From contig BBYL01000008.1 in NCBI GenBank assembly GCA_001570385.1, positions 62,001-126,000 on the forward strand: DNA of 64,000 nt, written 5' to 3'. Position 1 is the stretch's first letter. Every line of letters begins with the position of its first letter. The DNA comes from Microtetraspora glauca. Lineage in GTDB: Bacteria > Actinomycetota > Actinomycetes > Streptosporangiales > Streptosporangiaceae. Positions 1-7,634 of this stretch are shown in pieces. Under the pieces are notes generated by a model, which had not been told where the DNA came from, made no database searches, and saw only the letters and a list, made by a program, of their open reading frames with translations. The position numbers were made by a program, and so were the translations under genes.

Positions 1-1
1 C

Positions 2-328
2 GACCCCGACGGCGACGCCCGGGTGCTGGTCCTCGGCTGGGGATCGACCTACGGCCCGATCGCGGCGGCGGTGCGGCGGGTGCGCAAGGACGGCGGCAAG
101 GTCGCCCAGGCCCACCTGCGGCACCTCAACCCGCTGCCCGCCAACACCGGCGACGTGCTGCGGGCCTACGACAAGGTGCTGCTTCCCGAGATCAACCTCG
201 GCCAGCTCGCGCTGCTCCTGCGGGCGCGTTTCCTGATCGATGTGATCAGCTACAACCGCGTGCGCGGTCTTCCGTTCAAGGCCGAGGAACTGGCCGGTGT
301 CATCCAGGACGTGATCAACAGTGACTGA
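2..328 (+). CDS. korA: 2-oxoglutarate:ferredoxin oxidoreductase subunit alpha (3' part)
   Basis: Only the last 108 codons are in the window; the gene enters from the left edge in frame 2. The visible part is the C-terminal region of the alpha subunit of 2-oxoacid:ferredoxin oxidoreductases (VLGWGSTYGP, then HLNPLP and the LPEINLGQL stretch). With the beta subunit it converts 2-oxoglutarate and CoA to succinyl-CoA, passing electrons to ferredoxin, in the cytoplasmic TCA cycle. Its stop overlaps the GTG start of korB by 8 bp, so the two subunits are translationally coupled. Identity rests on the sequence and on the unmistakable beta subunit that follows. Confidence 0.93.
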   Translation, partial: DPDGDARVLVLGWGSTYGPIAAAVRRVRKDGGKVAQAHLRHLNPLPANTGDVLRAYDKVLLPEINLGQLALLLRARFLIDVISYNRVRGLPFKAEELAGVIQDVINSD

Positions 329-1379
329 GAGCCTCAACGGCAAGGGCCTGGCCCTGGTGCCCAAGACCGAGGGCAAGCAGACCCTCAAGGACTTCAAGTC
401 CGACCAGGAGGTCCGCTGGTGCCCCGGCTGCGGTGACTACGCCATCCTCGCGGCCGTCCAGAGCTTCCTGCCCGAGCTCGGCCTGCGCCGGGAGAACATC
501 GTCTTCGTCTCCGGCATCGGCTGCTCGTCCCGGTTCCCGTACTACATGAACACCTACGGGTTCCACTCGATCCACGGGCGGGCTCCGGCCATCGCCACGG
601 GTCTGGCGACGTCGCGTCCCGACCTGTCGGTGTGGGTGATCACCGGCGACGGCGACGCCCTGTCCATCGGCGGCAACCACCTGATCCACGCGCTGCGCCG
701 CAACGTCAACCTGAACATCCTGCTGTTCAACAACAGGATCTACGGCCTGACCAAGGGGCAGTACTCGCCCACCTCCGAGGTCGGCAAGATCACCAAGTCG
801 ACGCCGATGGGCTCGCTGGACAAGCCGTTCAACCCCATCTCGCTGGCGGTCGGCGCCGAGGCCGGATTCGTCGCCCGGACCATCGACTCCGACCGTAAGC
901 ACCTGCAGAGCGTCCTGCGGGAGGCGGCGGCGCACCGGGGCACGTCGCTGGTGGAGATCTACCAGAACTGCAACATCTTCAACGACGGCGCCTTCGAAGC
1001 GCTCAAGGAGCCGGACACCCGGGACGAGATCACGATCCGGCTGGAGCACGGGCAGCCGATCGTCTTCGGCACCGGCGAGAACGAGAAGGCCGTACGGCTC
1101 TCGCCCACCGGCGGGGTCGAGGTCGTCCGCCGCTCCGAGGTGGCCGACAGCGAGATCCTCGTCCACGACGCGCACCGCGACGACCCGTCCCTGGCGTTCG
1201 CGCTGTCCAGGTTGGACGAGCCGGCGTTCCAGCACGTCCCGATCGGGATCTTCCGCTCGGTGGACCGCCCGGCGTATGACACGCTCATGAGCGAGCAGCT
1301 TGAGCAGGCCACCGCCGACAAGGGCAAGGGCCAGCTCGCCGACCTGCTCCTCGGTGGCGACACCTGGCGGATCAACTAG
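321..1379 (+). CDS. korB: 2-oxoglutarate:ferredoxin oxidoreductase subunit beta
   Basis: A 352-residue protein, full length for the family. Visible: WCPGCGDY near residue 33, GIGCSSRFPYY near 66, and the thiamine-diphosphate/Mg motif GDGDALSIGGNH near 110 followed by LLFNNRIYGLTKGQYSPTS. It carries the ThDP site and the cysteines that with the alpha subunit hold the iron-sulfur cluster. The GTG start at 321 lies inside korA (8-bp overlap), typical of the actinobacterial kor operon. A strong hairpin 45 bp after the stop ends the operon. Several long reading frames on both strands over it are shadows. Confidence 0.97.
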   Translation: MTESLNGKGLALVPKTEGKQTLKDFKSDQEVRWCPGCGDYAILAAVQSFLPELGLRRENIVFVSGIGCSSRFPYYMNTYGFHSIHGRAPAIATGLATSRPDLSVWVITGDGDALSIGGNHLIHALRRNVNLNILLFNNRIYGLTKGQYSPTSEVGKITKSTPMGSLDKPFNPISLAVGAEAGFVARTIDSDRKHLQSVLREAAAHRGTSLVEIYQNCNIFNDGAFEALKEPDTRDEITIRLEHGQPIVFGTGENEKAVRLSPTGGVEVVRRSEVADSEILVHDAHRDDPSLAFALSRLDEPAFQHVPIGIFRSVDRPAYDTLMSEQLEQATADKGKGQLADLLLGGDTWRIN

Positions 1380-1424
1380 TTCACGGGTCCCCGGATCCAC
1401 CGCTTCATCGCTTCACCGCTTCAC

Positions 1425-1464
1425 CGCGAAGGCCCGCGTCTCGCCCGAGACGCGGGCCTTCGCG
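1425..1464 (+). terminator. Terminator after korAB
   Basis: Perfect 17-bp stem (1425-1441 and 1448-1464) with a 6-nt loop, 45 bp downstream of the korB stop. There is no clear T-run, as is common in high-GC actinobacteria. It may also stop transcription coming from the right. Confidence 0.85.
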
Positions 1465-1511
1465 TGTCAGCAAGGGCCGGCACAGCGGGACGGCGGCGTC
1501 GTGGTGGCTTT

Positions 1512-1625
1512 TCAGACGCTGTCCGCGATCACGGCCAGTCCTGCGATGAGCCCCATCAGGGCGACGATCGCGATCACGCAGACGAAGAGCATCAGCCAGC
1601 CGGGCACGATGCTCAGCAACGCCAT
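1512..1625 (-). CDS. Possible 37-residue membrane microprotein
   Basis: Short frame with ATG at 1625 and TGA at 1512. The product starts MALLSIVPGWLMLF and is almost entirely hydrophobic: one predicted membrane helix (about residues 8-33, with the GLIAGLAVIA stretch) ending in ADSV. The long hydrophobic run without charged residues is not what out-of-frame high-GC DNA usually gives, which favours a real gene. No convincing Shine-Dalgarno sequence is visible upstream of the ATG. It stands alone between the korB terminator and the next minus-strand gene. Function unknown. Confidence 0.45.
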   Translation of the reverse strand: MALLSIVPGWLMLFVCVIAIVALMGLIAGLAVIADSV

Positions 1626-1796
1626 CCCGCGTCCGTCGCCGTCCAGACTTCGCCCCCGTTAGCGGCCGACATGTCCGACAAGGTCATGACAGAGCGGCGT
1701 CGCATGGCGAACCACCCCGGATCGTCTTCACACCACGACAGTCGGCATCAAAACGCTGGAAATCGTCCGGCGTGATCGCGCCCCTGTGACGACGAG

Positions 1797-2267
1797 CTAG
1801 TCGTATTCGAGGTCGGGAAGCGGTGAAGGGGGATCGGGGCTGCGCCAGACGACGACGTAACCGTCACTCGCCGCCTCGACGGCGGAGCTGAGCCGGTCGA
1901 GGTCGAAGTCGGGCAGGTATCTCAGGCGGGCCAGGAAGGACGCGTCGGTCGCCGACCGGGGGACGACGCACCCCTCGCCGTCACGGTCGAGCAGGACGAT
2001 CAGGACGTCGGCGTGCCCGTCCCCGTGCCTGTCTCCGTGCTGGTCGGGGCGTTGGTCGGGGCGTTGGTCGCGGGACTGGTCGGCGCGGTGGTCACGGTGG
2101 TCGGCGCGGTGGTCACGCTGGTCGGCGAGGCCGCCCACCCGCACCTCGACGACGTCCTCCCACGCGAGGGCCTCGACGCTGCCGTCGGCGTAGTGACGGG
2201 TCACGCCTTCTTCCGTGACGTACACATAGGACTCCGGCATGGACTCCGGCACTGCGTTGCCGTGCAT
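1797..2267 (-). CDS. Hypothetical protein with a His/Asp/Arg repeat insertion
   Basis: A 156-residue protein I do not recognise. It begins with a small beta-rich domain (YVYVTEEGVTRHYADGSVEA, then AWEDVVEVRVGG), continues into a low-complexity tract of HRADHRD/DQRPDQ repeats (about residues 48-85), and ends with a second globular stretch (VLIVLLDRDGEGCVVPRS, then a LARLRYLPDFD region). The tract is encoded by TGGTC-based tandem repeats and looks like a later expansion splitting one small domain. The start could instead be one of the Met codons at residue 10 or so. Monocistronic as far as can be seen; no signal peptide. Confidence 0.7.
   Translation of the reverse strand: MHGNAVPESMPESYVYVTEEGVTRHYADGSVEALAWEDVVEVRVGGLADQRDHRADHRDHRADQSRDQRPDQRPDQHGDRHGDGHADVLIVLLDRDGEGCVVPRSATDASFLARLRYLPDFDLDRLSSAVEAASDGYVVVWRSPDPPSPLPDLEYD
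2041..2127. repeat. Tandem TGGTC repeats inside a coding region
   Basis: Two exact 12-bp units TGGTCGGGGCGT (2041-2064) are followed by degenerate TGGTC-starting units of 9-12 bp up to about 2127. They encode the HRAD/DQRPDQ tract of the overlapping minus-strand protein. The length is probably variable between strains through slippage. Confidence 0.8.
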
Positions 2268-2310
2268 GGGCGCGATTGTGACGACATCCCCCCACTCCGT
2301 GCAAGAGCGG

Positions 2311-2925
2311 TTACGTTTCGCGCCAGTGAAGATGCTCCCGGACGGCCTGCCGTGCCGCGTCCTCCGGTCCGGCGGCGATGATCTCCAGGAGTTCGCGGTG
2401 CTCCGCCACCAGTTCGTCCCTGTCGGGGTAGACGTCGCGGAGCCGTACCAGACCGAGGCGGGTCTCGGCGGCGAGCACGCCGTACAGACGTTCCAGGCGA
2501 GGGCTGCCCGCGGCCACGACGAGCGCCTCGTGCAGCGCCATGTGCTCGGCGACCACCGCCGCCCACGGCGCGTCGGGCGGCAGGCTTCCCAGCCGGTCGA
2601 GCGCGGCGTCCGCCGCGGCGACCCGGCGGCCCGCGACCGCCTGCGCCATCAGATCCTCAAGCGGGCGGCGCACATACATCAGATCGGCGAGGTCCGCCGA
2701 CGTGACCTCGGGAACGTACGCGCTGCGATTGCGCTCGCGCCTGAGGAGCCCTTCGTGGACAAGGACGGCGAGGGCCTCCCGCACCGTGGGCCGGGCCACG
2801 CCGTACCGTGCCGAGATCTCCTGCTCGGGGAGGAACGCGCCGGGGCCAATGTCCCCGGAGAGCACGCGCTCGCGGAGCGCCGCGGCCAGGGCCTGCACGG
2901 TGGAGACGGGGCGGAGGGATGTCAC
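2311..2925 (-). CDS. GntR family regulator (FCD type)
   Basis: A 204-residue regulator. The N-terminal winged helix (about residues 10-75) shows the GntR signature with PEQEISARYGVARPTVREAL; the rest is an all-helical FCD-type ligand domain (LEDLMAQAVAG ... EHMALHEALV ... EHRELLEIIAAG). GTG at 2925 was chosen because it makes a 4-bp overlap with the stop of the upstream transporter gene, and the longer frame upstream is a shadow of that transporter. It probably represses its own operon through the palindrome at 3995-4005. The ligand cannot be read from the sequence; a metabolite exported by the partner transporter is the natural guess. Confidence 0.9.
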   Translation of the reverse strand: MTSLRPVSTVQALAAALRERVLSGDIGPGAFLPEQEISARYGVARPTVREALAVLVHEGLLRRERNRSAYVPEVTSADLADLMYVRRPLEDLMAQAVAGRRVAAADAALDRLGSLPPDAPWAAVVAEHMALHEALVVAAGSPRLERLYGVLAAETRLGLVRLRDVYPDRDELVAEHRELLEIIAAGPEDAARQAVREHLHWRET

Positions 2926-3986
2926 GCTGACGAGCTTAGGGTGACCGGGATCTGGGCCGCCGGGTCGCGCCTCCGGTCGGGCAACGCCACGACCACCAGG
3001 CTCGCCGCGAGCAGCACGAGCCCTCCCCAGGAGATCGCCGACAGATGCTCGTGCAGCACGACGAGGCCGAGGATCGCCGCCACCGCGGGTTCGGCCAGGG
3101 CGAGCGTGGCGGCGGTGGCCACCGGGGTCGTGCGCAGCCCCCTGCCGTACAGGACGTAGGCGAGGGCGGTGGTGGCGCAGCCCAGATAGAGAGCGGTGAG
3201 CAGCCCGCGCGGCTCGGCCAGCCACCCCGGGCCGGTGGCGACGAGCACGGGCAGCATGATCAGCCCGGCGACGCCGAACAGCGTGCCCATGACCGCGTCC
3301 GACGCCATGCCGGCGCCGATCGCCCGCGCCGCCGTCACCGCGTAGAACGCGTACAGCATGCCGCCGAGCAGGGCGAGCGCGATCCCGCCGGCGTCGGCGC
3401 CGCCCGCTCCCCCACCGGTGATCAGTACGGCACAGCCGGCGATGGCGGCCGCCGTCGCGACCGCCCAGCGGCGGCTCGGCCGGTTCCGGTCGATCAGCCA
3501 GGACAGCAGCCCGGTGAAGACCGGGCCGCTGCCGATGGCGACGACCGTGCCGATGGCGACGCCGGTCCTGGCGACGGCGGCGAAGAAGCAGAGCTGGTAG
3601 GCCGCGACGGCCAGACCACCGGCCGCGAGGAGGATTTTCGGCACGCGTGCCGCGCGGGCAGTCGTTCCCTGCCCGGTCCCGGATCTCTGCCCCGCCCCGG
3701 ATGCCTGCCCGGTCGCGGATCCCTGCCCGGTCGCGGATCCCGGCCCGGTCGCGGATCCCGCGTCGGCGCCTGATCCGGAGGCCGCCCCGGAGGCGGATCC
3801 AGAGGGTGTCCCGGAGGCTGAACGCGCGGTGCACATCGCGACGGCGGCCAGCACGGCTCCGCCGATCACGAGGCGGGCGGCGGCCAGCGAGACGGAGCCC
3901 GCATGGGCGAGCGCCCCCACGGTGCCCGCCGTGCCCCACAGGACGGCCGCGGCGACGACGGTCGGGGGGCCGGATCGCTGAGTCAT
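2922..3986 (-). CDS. EamA/DMT family transporter
   Basis: A 354-residue inner-membrane protein with about ten hydrophobic helices in two EamA repeats (first starting at VVAAAVLWGTAGTVGALAHA, second around FYAVTAARAIGAGM). This fold exports amino acids, nucleosides or drugs by proton exchange. ATG at 3986 follows directly on a GntR-type palindrome; the longer frame has no family similarity. Between helices 2 and 3 there is an unusual 55-residue Ser/Gly/Ala/Thr/Gln tract (SATGQG-type repeats), absent from ordinary family members as far as I know. The stop overlaps the start of the GntR gene (GTGA), so exporter and regulator form one operon. Confidence 0.9.
   Translation of the reverse strand: MTQRSGPPTVVAAAVLWGTAGTVGALAHAGSVSLAAARLVIGGAVLAAVAMCTARSASGTPSGSASGAASGSGADAGSATGPGSATGQGSATGQASGAGQRSGTGQGTTARAARVPKILLAAGGLAVAAYQLCFFAAVARTGVAIGTVVAIGSGPVFTGLLSWLIDRNRPSRRWAVATAAAIAGCAVLITGGGAGGADAGGIALALLGGMLYAFYAVTAARAIGAGMASDAVMGTLFGVAGLIMLPVLVATGPGWLAEPRGLLTALYLGCATTALAYVLYGRGLRTTPVATAATLALAEPAVAAILGLVVLHEHLSAISWGGLVLLAASLVVVALPDRRRDPAAQIPVTLSSSA
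3675..3764. repeat. Five 18-bp tandem units in the EamA gene
   Basis: Units at 3675, 3693, 3711, 3729 and 3747; the last three start GGTCGCGGATCCC. They encode the SATGQG-like loop of the exporter on the minus strand. Multiples of 3 keep the frame open, so copy number can vary without loss of function. Confidence 0.85.
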
Positions 3987-3994
3987 GCCTTCGA

Positions 3995-4005
3995 TTGTCT
4001 GACAA
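3995..4005. promoter_or_regulatory. Candidate GntR operator TTGTCTGACAA
   Basis: Perfect 11-bp palindrome that fits the FadR-subfamily consensus TnGTnnnACnA. It lies 9 bp upstream of the exporter ATG on the minus strand, and a further GACAA half-site follows at 4009-4013. The position is suited to autorepression of the exporter-GntR operon. Confidence 0.6.
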
Positions 4006-4071
4006 CTAGACAAAGATGTCCATCGGCGCGGTTCCGTGCCCCTGACCTGCGAGATCGCTAGCCTGGGCCGC

Positions 4072-4461
4072 ATGACGCAGTCAAGGGTGGCCGGGCAGTT
4101 CACCAAGGCGCCGACCGGGATGGGAGTCGCGGCGGCGATCAGGCAGGCGAGACTCCGGGGCGCCACACCTCACGTGCTGGACGGATCCGGCGCGCCGAGT
4201 TCGGCGGCCATGCTGGAGTCGATCGCCCGGCTCCTCGACTTCCCTGAGGATTTCGGGCACAACTTCGACGCGCTCTACGACTGCCTCACCGACCTGTCCT
4301 GGCTGCCCGCGGGCGAGCATGTGCTCGTCTGGTCCAAACCGTCGGTGCTGCGCCGAGCGGATCCCACGGCCTACGACGCGCTCGGGAGCCTGCTGTCCGA
4401 CGCCGTCGGCGACGGAGCGTCCGGCAAGGTCGCCCTCTCGGTGATCATGCTCGCCAACTGA
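4072..4461 (+). CDS. Barstar-like protein
   Basis: 129 residues when started at ATG 4072 (MTQSRVAG). The core matches the barnase-inhibitor (barstar) family: HVLDGSGAPS at the first strand, then FPEDFGHNFDALYDCLTDL, the most conserved family motif (aspartates that plug the RNase active site), and WLPAGEHVLVW. Members bind and block secreted ribonucleases or have drifted to other partners. No ribonuclease gene is next to it, so the partner is unknown. An upstream in-frame GTG would add 12 residues, without family support. Confidence 0.85.
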   Translation: MTQSRVAGQFTKAPTGMGVAAAIRQARLRGATPHVLDGSGAPSSAAMLESIARLLDFPEDFGHNFDALYDCLTDLSWLPAGEHVLVWSKPSVLRRADPTAYDALGSLLSDAVGDGASGKVALSVIMLAN

Positions 4462-4602
4462 CGCGCCGTCTGAAGCGTTCCAGCCGTCTCTGCGCTTCGC
4501 CGGAAAGCTGCGCTTTCGTTAGGCATCACCGCTGGTAACCGCATCTCGCTCATTGCTAGTGTTTCGCCCCAATTAACACAGCTGTCATAGGGGCGAGGTC
4601 AC

Positions 4603-6648
4603 ATGGCTGGACGCAGGCGTTCCATTCGCGCCAAGATCTTCGCCATCATCCTGGTTCCGGTGACCGCCCTGGTGGCGGTCTGGGCGTACGGCTCCGTGAT
4701 CACCGTGCAGAGCGGCCTGGAACTCCTCAGGATCCGCACCGTCTACGACAACGTCGTGGTCCCGGCGCAGGGCGTCATCGACCAGCTCCAGGCGGAACGG
4801 ACCCTGTCCGCCGGATTCCTCGGCAGCAAGGCGACGCTCTCCCCCGAGCTCCAGGAGCAGCGGCAGCAGACCGACGCCGCGGTGTCACGGCTGGAACAGG
4901 TGTCCGTGCAGGCCCGGGACGCGACCCCCGACGCGATGTGGGGACGGCTCCAGGAACTCGTCACGTACGCCCGGGGCCTCGGCTCCGTGCGCAGGCAGGT
5001 GGACGAGCGCGTGCTGACGGCGCTGGAGGCCGTCGAGCACTACAGCGCCGTCGCCGAGGTCGGCTACCAGGTCTACGACCGGCTGATGATCACTCCGGAC
5101 ATCGAGTTCATCCAGCAGGCGAAGGCGGTCATCCTGATCAGCCGGGCCCGCGAGGTGATGAGCCAGCAGTCGGCCCTGCTCTCCGGATCGCTCGCGGCCG
5201 GCCGCATGACGAAGGCGGAGTACGACGCGTTCGGGAAGATGGCCGGCAAGCGCAAACTCCTCTACGAGCTCGGCGTCGGCCAGCTCGACGCCGACCTGGC
5301 CGCCCCGTACCTGACGCTGAACTCCTCGGCCACCTACCGGACCTACAGCGCGATGGAGAACGAGGTCGCCGACCGCGTCGTGGCCAACCGCGCGCTGTTC
5401 TCCGGCGCGCTCGCCTGGCGTACGGCGAGCGAGGCCATGACCGTCGCGGTCGGCGGGCTCGTCGGCGAGGGCAGCCAGGAGATCGCCGACCGGGCCCTGC
5501 CCGTCGCCCGGACGACGCTCTACCGCATCGGGATCGCCGCCGGGCTCGGCCTCCTCGTGGTGGCGCTCAGCATCTTCTTCTCGATCCGGCTGGGCCGGAA
5601 GCTCACCGCGGAGATGGTCGGCCTGGAGGAGGCCGCCATCGAGCTGGCCGACCGGCGGCTGCCCGCCGTCGTCACCCGCCTGCGCCGCGGTGAGGACGTC
5701 GACGTGTCCGCGGAGACACCGCCGGTGACGATCCCCGGAAAGACGGTCGAGGTCGACCACGTCGCCAACGCGTTCACCTCGGTGCAGCGCACCGCCATCG
5801 AGGCCGCGGTCGACCAGGCGCGGATGCGCGCGGGGGTCAACAAGGTCTTCCTCAACCTGGCACGCCGCAACCAGTCGCTGTTGCACCGGCAGCTGTCCAT
5901 GCTGGACGGGCTGGAGCAGCAGGTCACCGATCCCGACGTGCTGGACAAGCTGTTCGGGATCGACCATCTGACCACTCGCATGCGCCGCCACGCCGAGGGT
6001 CTGATCATCCTGTCCGGCGCCGTGCCGGGACGCGGATGGCGCACCCCCGTCGCCCTGTTCGACGTCGTACGCGCCGCGATCGAGGAGGTGGAGGACTACC
6101 TCCGGGTCGAGGTCACGGTCCCGCACGGCCCGGCGCTGATGGGCCCGGCCGTGACCGACGTGATCCACCTGATCGCCGAGCTGGTGGAGAACGCGACGAT
6201 CTTCTCTCCGCCGCACACCCAGGTGTTCGTGCGCGGCGAGGTGGCGGCCAGGGGGTTCGCCCTGGAGATCGAGGACCGCGGTCTCGGCATCTGCGCCGAC
6301 GAGATGGAGCAGCTCAACGCCAAGCTGGCCGAACCGCCCGAGTTCGACCTGGCCGACAGCGAGCGACTCGGCCTGTTCGTCGTCGGGCGGCTGGCGAAAC
6401 GGCACGGCGTCCGCGTCTCCCTGCGGTCGTCGCCGTACGGCGGAACGTCCGCGATCGTGCTCATCCCCGCGGAGCTGATGGCCGAGGGTGGCGCTCAGGA
6501 GTACCCCGCTGAGAGCATGGTCCCGGCGCAGCCCACGCCCGTCCTCGCGCTGACGCCGCCTCCAGACGACCTGCCCAGGCGGGTACGGCAGGCCAGCCTC
6601 GCCCCCCAATTGCGTCCCGCGCACCAGCAGCCGCAGGAGGATTCGTGA
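4603..6648 (+). CDS. Sensor histidine kinase-like protein with NIT domain (CvnA type)
   Basis: 681 residues. N-terminal membrane helix (about 12-32), an extracytoplasmic nitrate/nitrite-sensing-like all-helical domain (about 35-300, with LQAERTLSAGFLG), a second helix (about 305-327), a HAMP-like linker, then the typical conservon core NLARRNQSLLHRQLSMLD (about 420) and a HATPase domain with ELVENATIFSPP (N box) and DRGLGI (G box). The C-terminus is Pro-rich. Such proteins head conservons (kinase, roadblock, DUF742, GTPase) that work like G-protein complexes at the membrane. The stop overlaps the DUF742 gene by 4 bp. A roadblock gene and a GTPase gene, expected next, are absent here. Confidence 0.92.
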   Translation: MAGRRRSIRAKIFAIILVPVTALVAVWAYGSVITVQSGLELLRIRTVYDNVVVPAQGVIDQLQAERTLSAGFLGSKATLSPELQEQRQQTDAAVSRLEQVSVQARDATPDAMWGRLQELVTYARGLGSVRRQVDERVLTALEAVEHYSAVAEVGYQVYDRLMITPDIEFIQQAKAVILISRAREVMSQQSALLSGSLAAGRMTKAEYDAFGKMAGKRKLLYELGVGQLDADLAAPYLTLNSSATYRTYSAMENEVADRVVANRALFSGALAWRTASEAMTVAVGGLVGEGSQEIADRALPVARTTLYRIGIAAGLGLLVVALSIFFSIRLGRKLTAEMVGLEEAAIELADRRLPAVVTRLRRGEDVDVSAETPPVTIPGKTVEVDHVANAFTSVQRTAIEAAVDQARMRAGVNKVFLNLARRNQSLLHRQLSMLDGLEQQVTDPDVLDKLFGIDHLTTRMRRHAEGLIILSGAVPGRGWRTPVALFDVVRAAIEEVEDYLRVEVTVPHGPALMGPAVTDVIHLIAELVENATIFSPPHTQVFVRGEVAARGFALEIEDRGLGICADEMEQLNAKLAEPPEFDLADSERLGLFVVGRLAKRHGVRVSLRSSPYGGTSAIVLIPAELMAEGGAQEYPAESMVPAQPTPVLALTPPPDDLPRRVRQASLAPQLRPAHQQPQEDS

Positions 6649-6998
6649 CCGAGCAGGAGCAGGGGCCACTGCTCCGGCCCTACACCATCACGCGCGGCCG
6701 GACCCGTCCCACCGGTCCGGAATTCGACCTGATGACGATTATCAGGACGGCGCCGTCCGCGTTCGAGCGGCCGACCGGGCTGACGCCGGAGCACCTGCGC
6801 ATCCTCGGGATCTGCCAGACCCCCACGCCGCTGGCGGACCTGGGCGCCGAGACCGGGCTCTCGGTCAACGTCCTTCGGATCCTCCTCGGCGACCTGCGGG
6901 AGCGGGGCATGATCACCGCCCGTCCGCAGGCATCGGTCAGCCAGTTGCCGGAGGAGCGCATCCTGCTCGAGGTGATCCAGGGCCTCCAGGCGCTCTGA
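6645..6998 (+). CDS. DUF742 protein (CvnC type)
   Basis: 117 residues with the DUF742 pattern: LLRPYTITRGRTRP at the start, FDLMTIIRT, then a winged-helix-like part (HLRILGICQTPTPLADLGAE, LLGDLRERGMI). GTG at 6645 overlaps the kinase stop (GTGA). In conservons this protein bridges the kinase/roadblock part and the GTPase. Here it follows the kinase directly and ends the operon, so it either works with partners encoded elsewhere or with the kinase alone. Confidence 0.92.
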   Translation: MTEQEQGPLLRPYTITRGRTRPTGPEFDLMTIIRTAPSAFERPTGLTPEHLRILGICQTPTPLADLGAETGLSVNVLRILLGDLRERGMITARPQASVSQLPEERILLEVIQGLQAL

Positions 6999-7136
6999 CG
7001 CCACGGCGTTCCGCCGGTGCGGTGGTGCGAGATGCCGGAGATACGGTGCCGGGGCGGCATCGGTGACGCGGTGCGTGGTGGCGTGCCAGTGTTGCGGTGG
7101 TTCCTGGGGCGGCGATGTCGCACGTCTCGCTTGAGA

Positions 7137-7160
7137 GCCTTCGGCACCTGTGCCGAAGGC
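7137..7160. terminator. Bidirectional terminator
   Basis: Perfect 10-bp stem GCCTTCGGCA / TGCCGAAGGC with a 4-nt loop, between the convergent DUF742 gene and the cysteine-rich protein gene. The 138 bp before it hold only GGTGC-rich sequence. Confidence 0.75.
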
Positions 7161-7195
7161 GCCCGCAGGCGATGTGCGACCGTCCCGCCGCCGGT

Positions 7196-7567
7196 TCAGT
7201 TGCCGCCCCTGTAGAGCGCGTAGCACTCCACCTCGGAACGGCGGTAGGTGAGGCCGCTCTGGACGGAGTCCTGCACGCACCGCTTCTGGCGCTTGCTCAG
7301 CCTGAGCTCGCCGCACACGGTGATGCTGGAGTACGTCCGGCAGTCGAGGTTGGGGTTTCTCGCCCCGATGGTGTAGGTCCGCCGGACCTCCGCGCGGCAC
7401 TCCCGCCGAGCGGCCCTCGTATCGGCGTACCGGCACTGGTTGAGGAGGATCCGATACTGCTCCCGGCTGACCGTTTGCTTGCCCACGCCGTCCATCGGGT
7501 GTCCGGCGCCGGCGGTAGCGAGCGTGGTCATCGCGGCGAGCGCCGCAACGCAGATGATCTTATTCAT
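7196..7567 (-). CDS. Secreted cysteine-rich protein, unknown
   Basis: 123 residues with a clear signal peptide (MNKIICVAALAAMTTLATA, cleavage after about residue 20). The mature part has six cysteines (NQC, REC, LDC, TVC, KRC, VEC), consistent with three disulfides, and a basic middle (RRECRAEVRRTYTIG). I do not recognise the family. Monocistronic. Confidence 0.75.
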   Translation of the reverse strand: MNKIICVAALAAMTTLATAGAGHPMDGVGKQTVSREQYRILLNQCRYADTRAARRECRAEVRRTYTIGARNPNLDCRTYSSITVCGELRLSKRQKRCVQDSVQSGLTYRRSEVECYALYRGGN

Positions 7568-7634
7568 AGCGCACCCCCACTGCTACCTAACGTTACATTC
7601 CACCCATATCGCGCGACCAGGTGGGATGCCGGAG

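Noticed and set aside
2926..4005. N-terminal extension of the GntR frame (360 extra codons)
   Set aside because: Arg-rich shadow of the EamA transporter; the GTGA overlap gives the proper start at 2925.
4885..6669. 594-codon minus-strand open frame over the conservon kinase
   Set aside because: Shadow frame; the plus strand has clear kinase motifs and codon bias.
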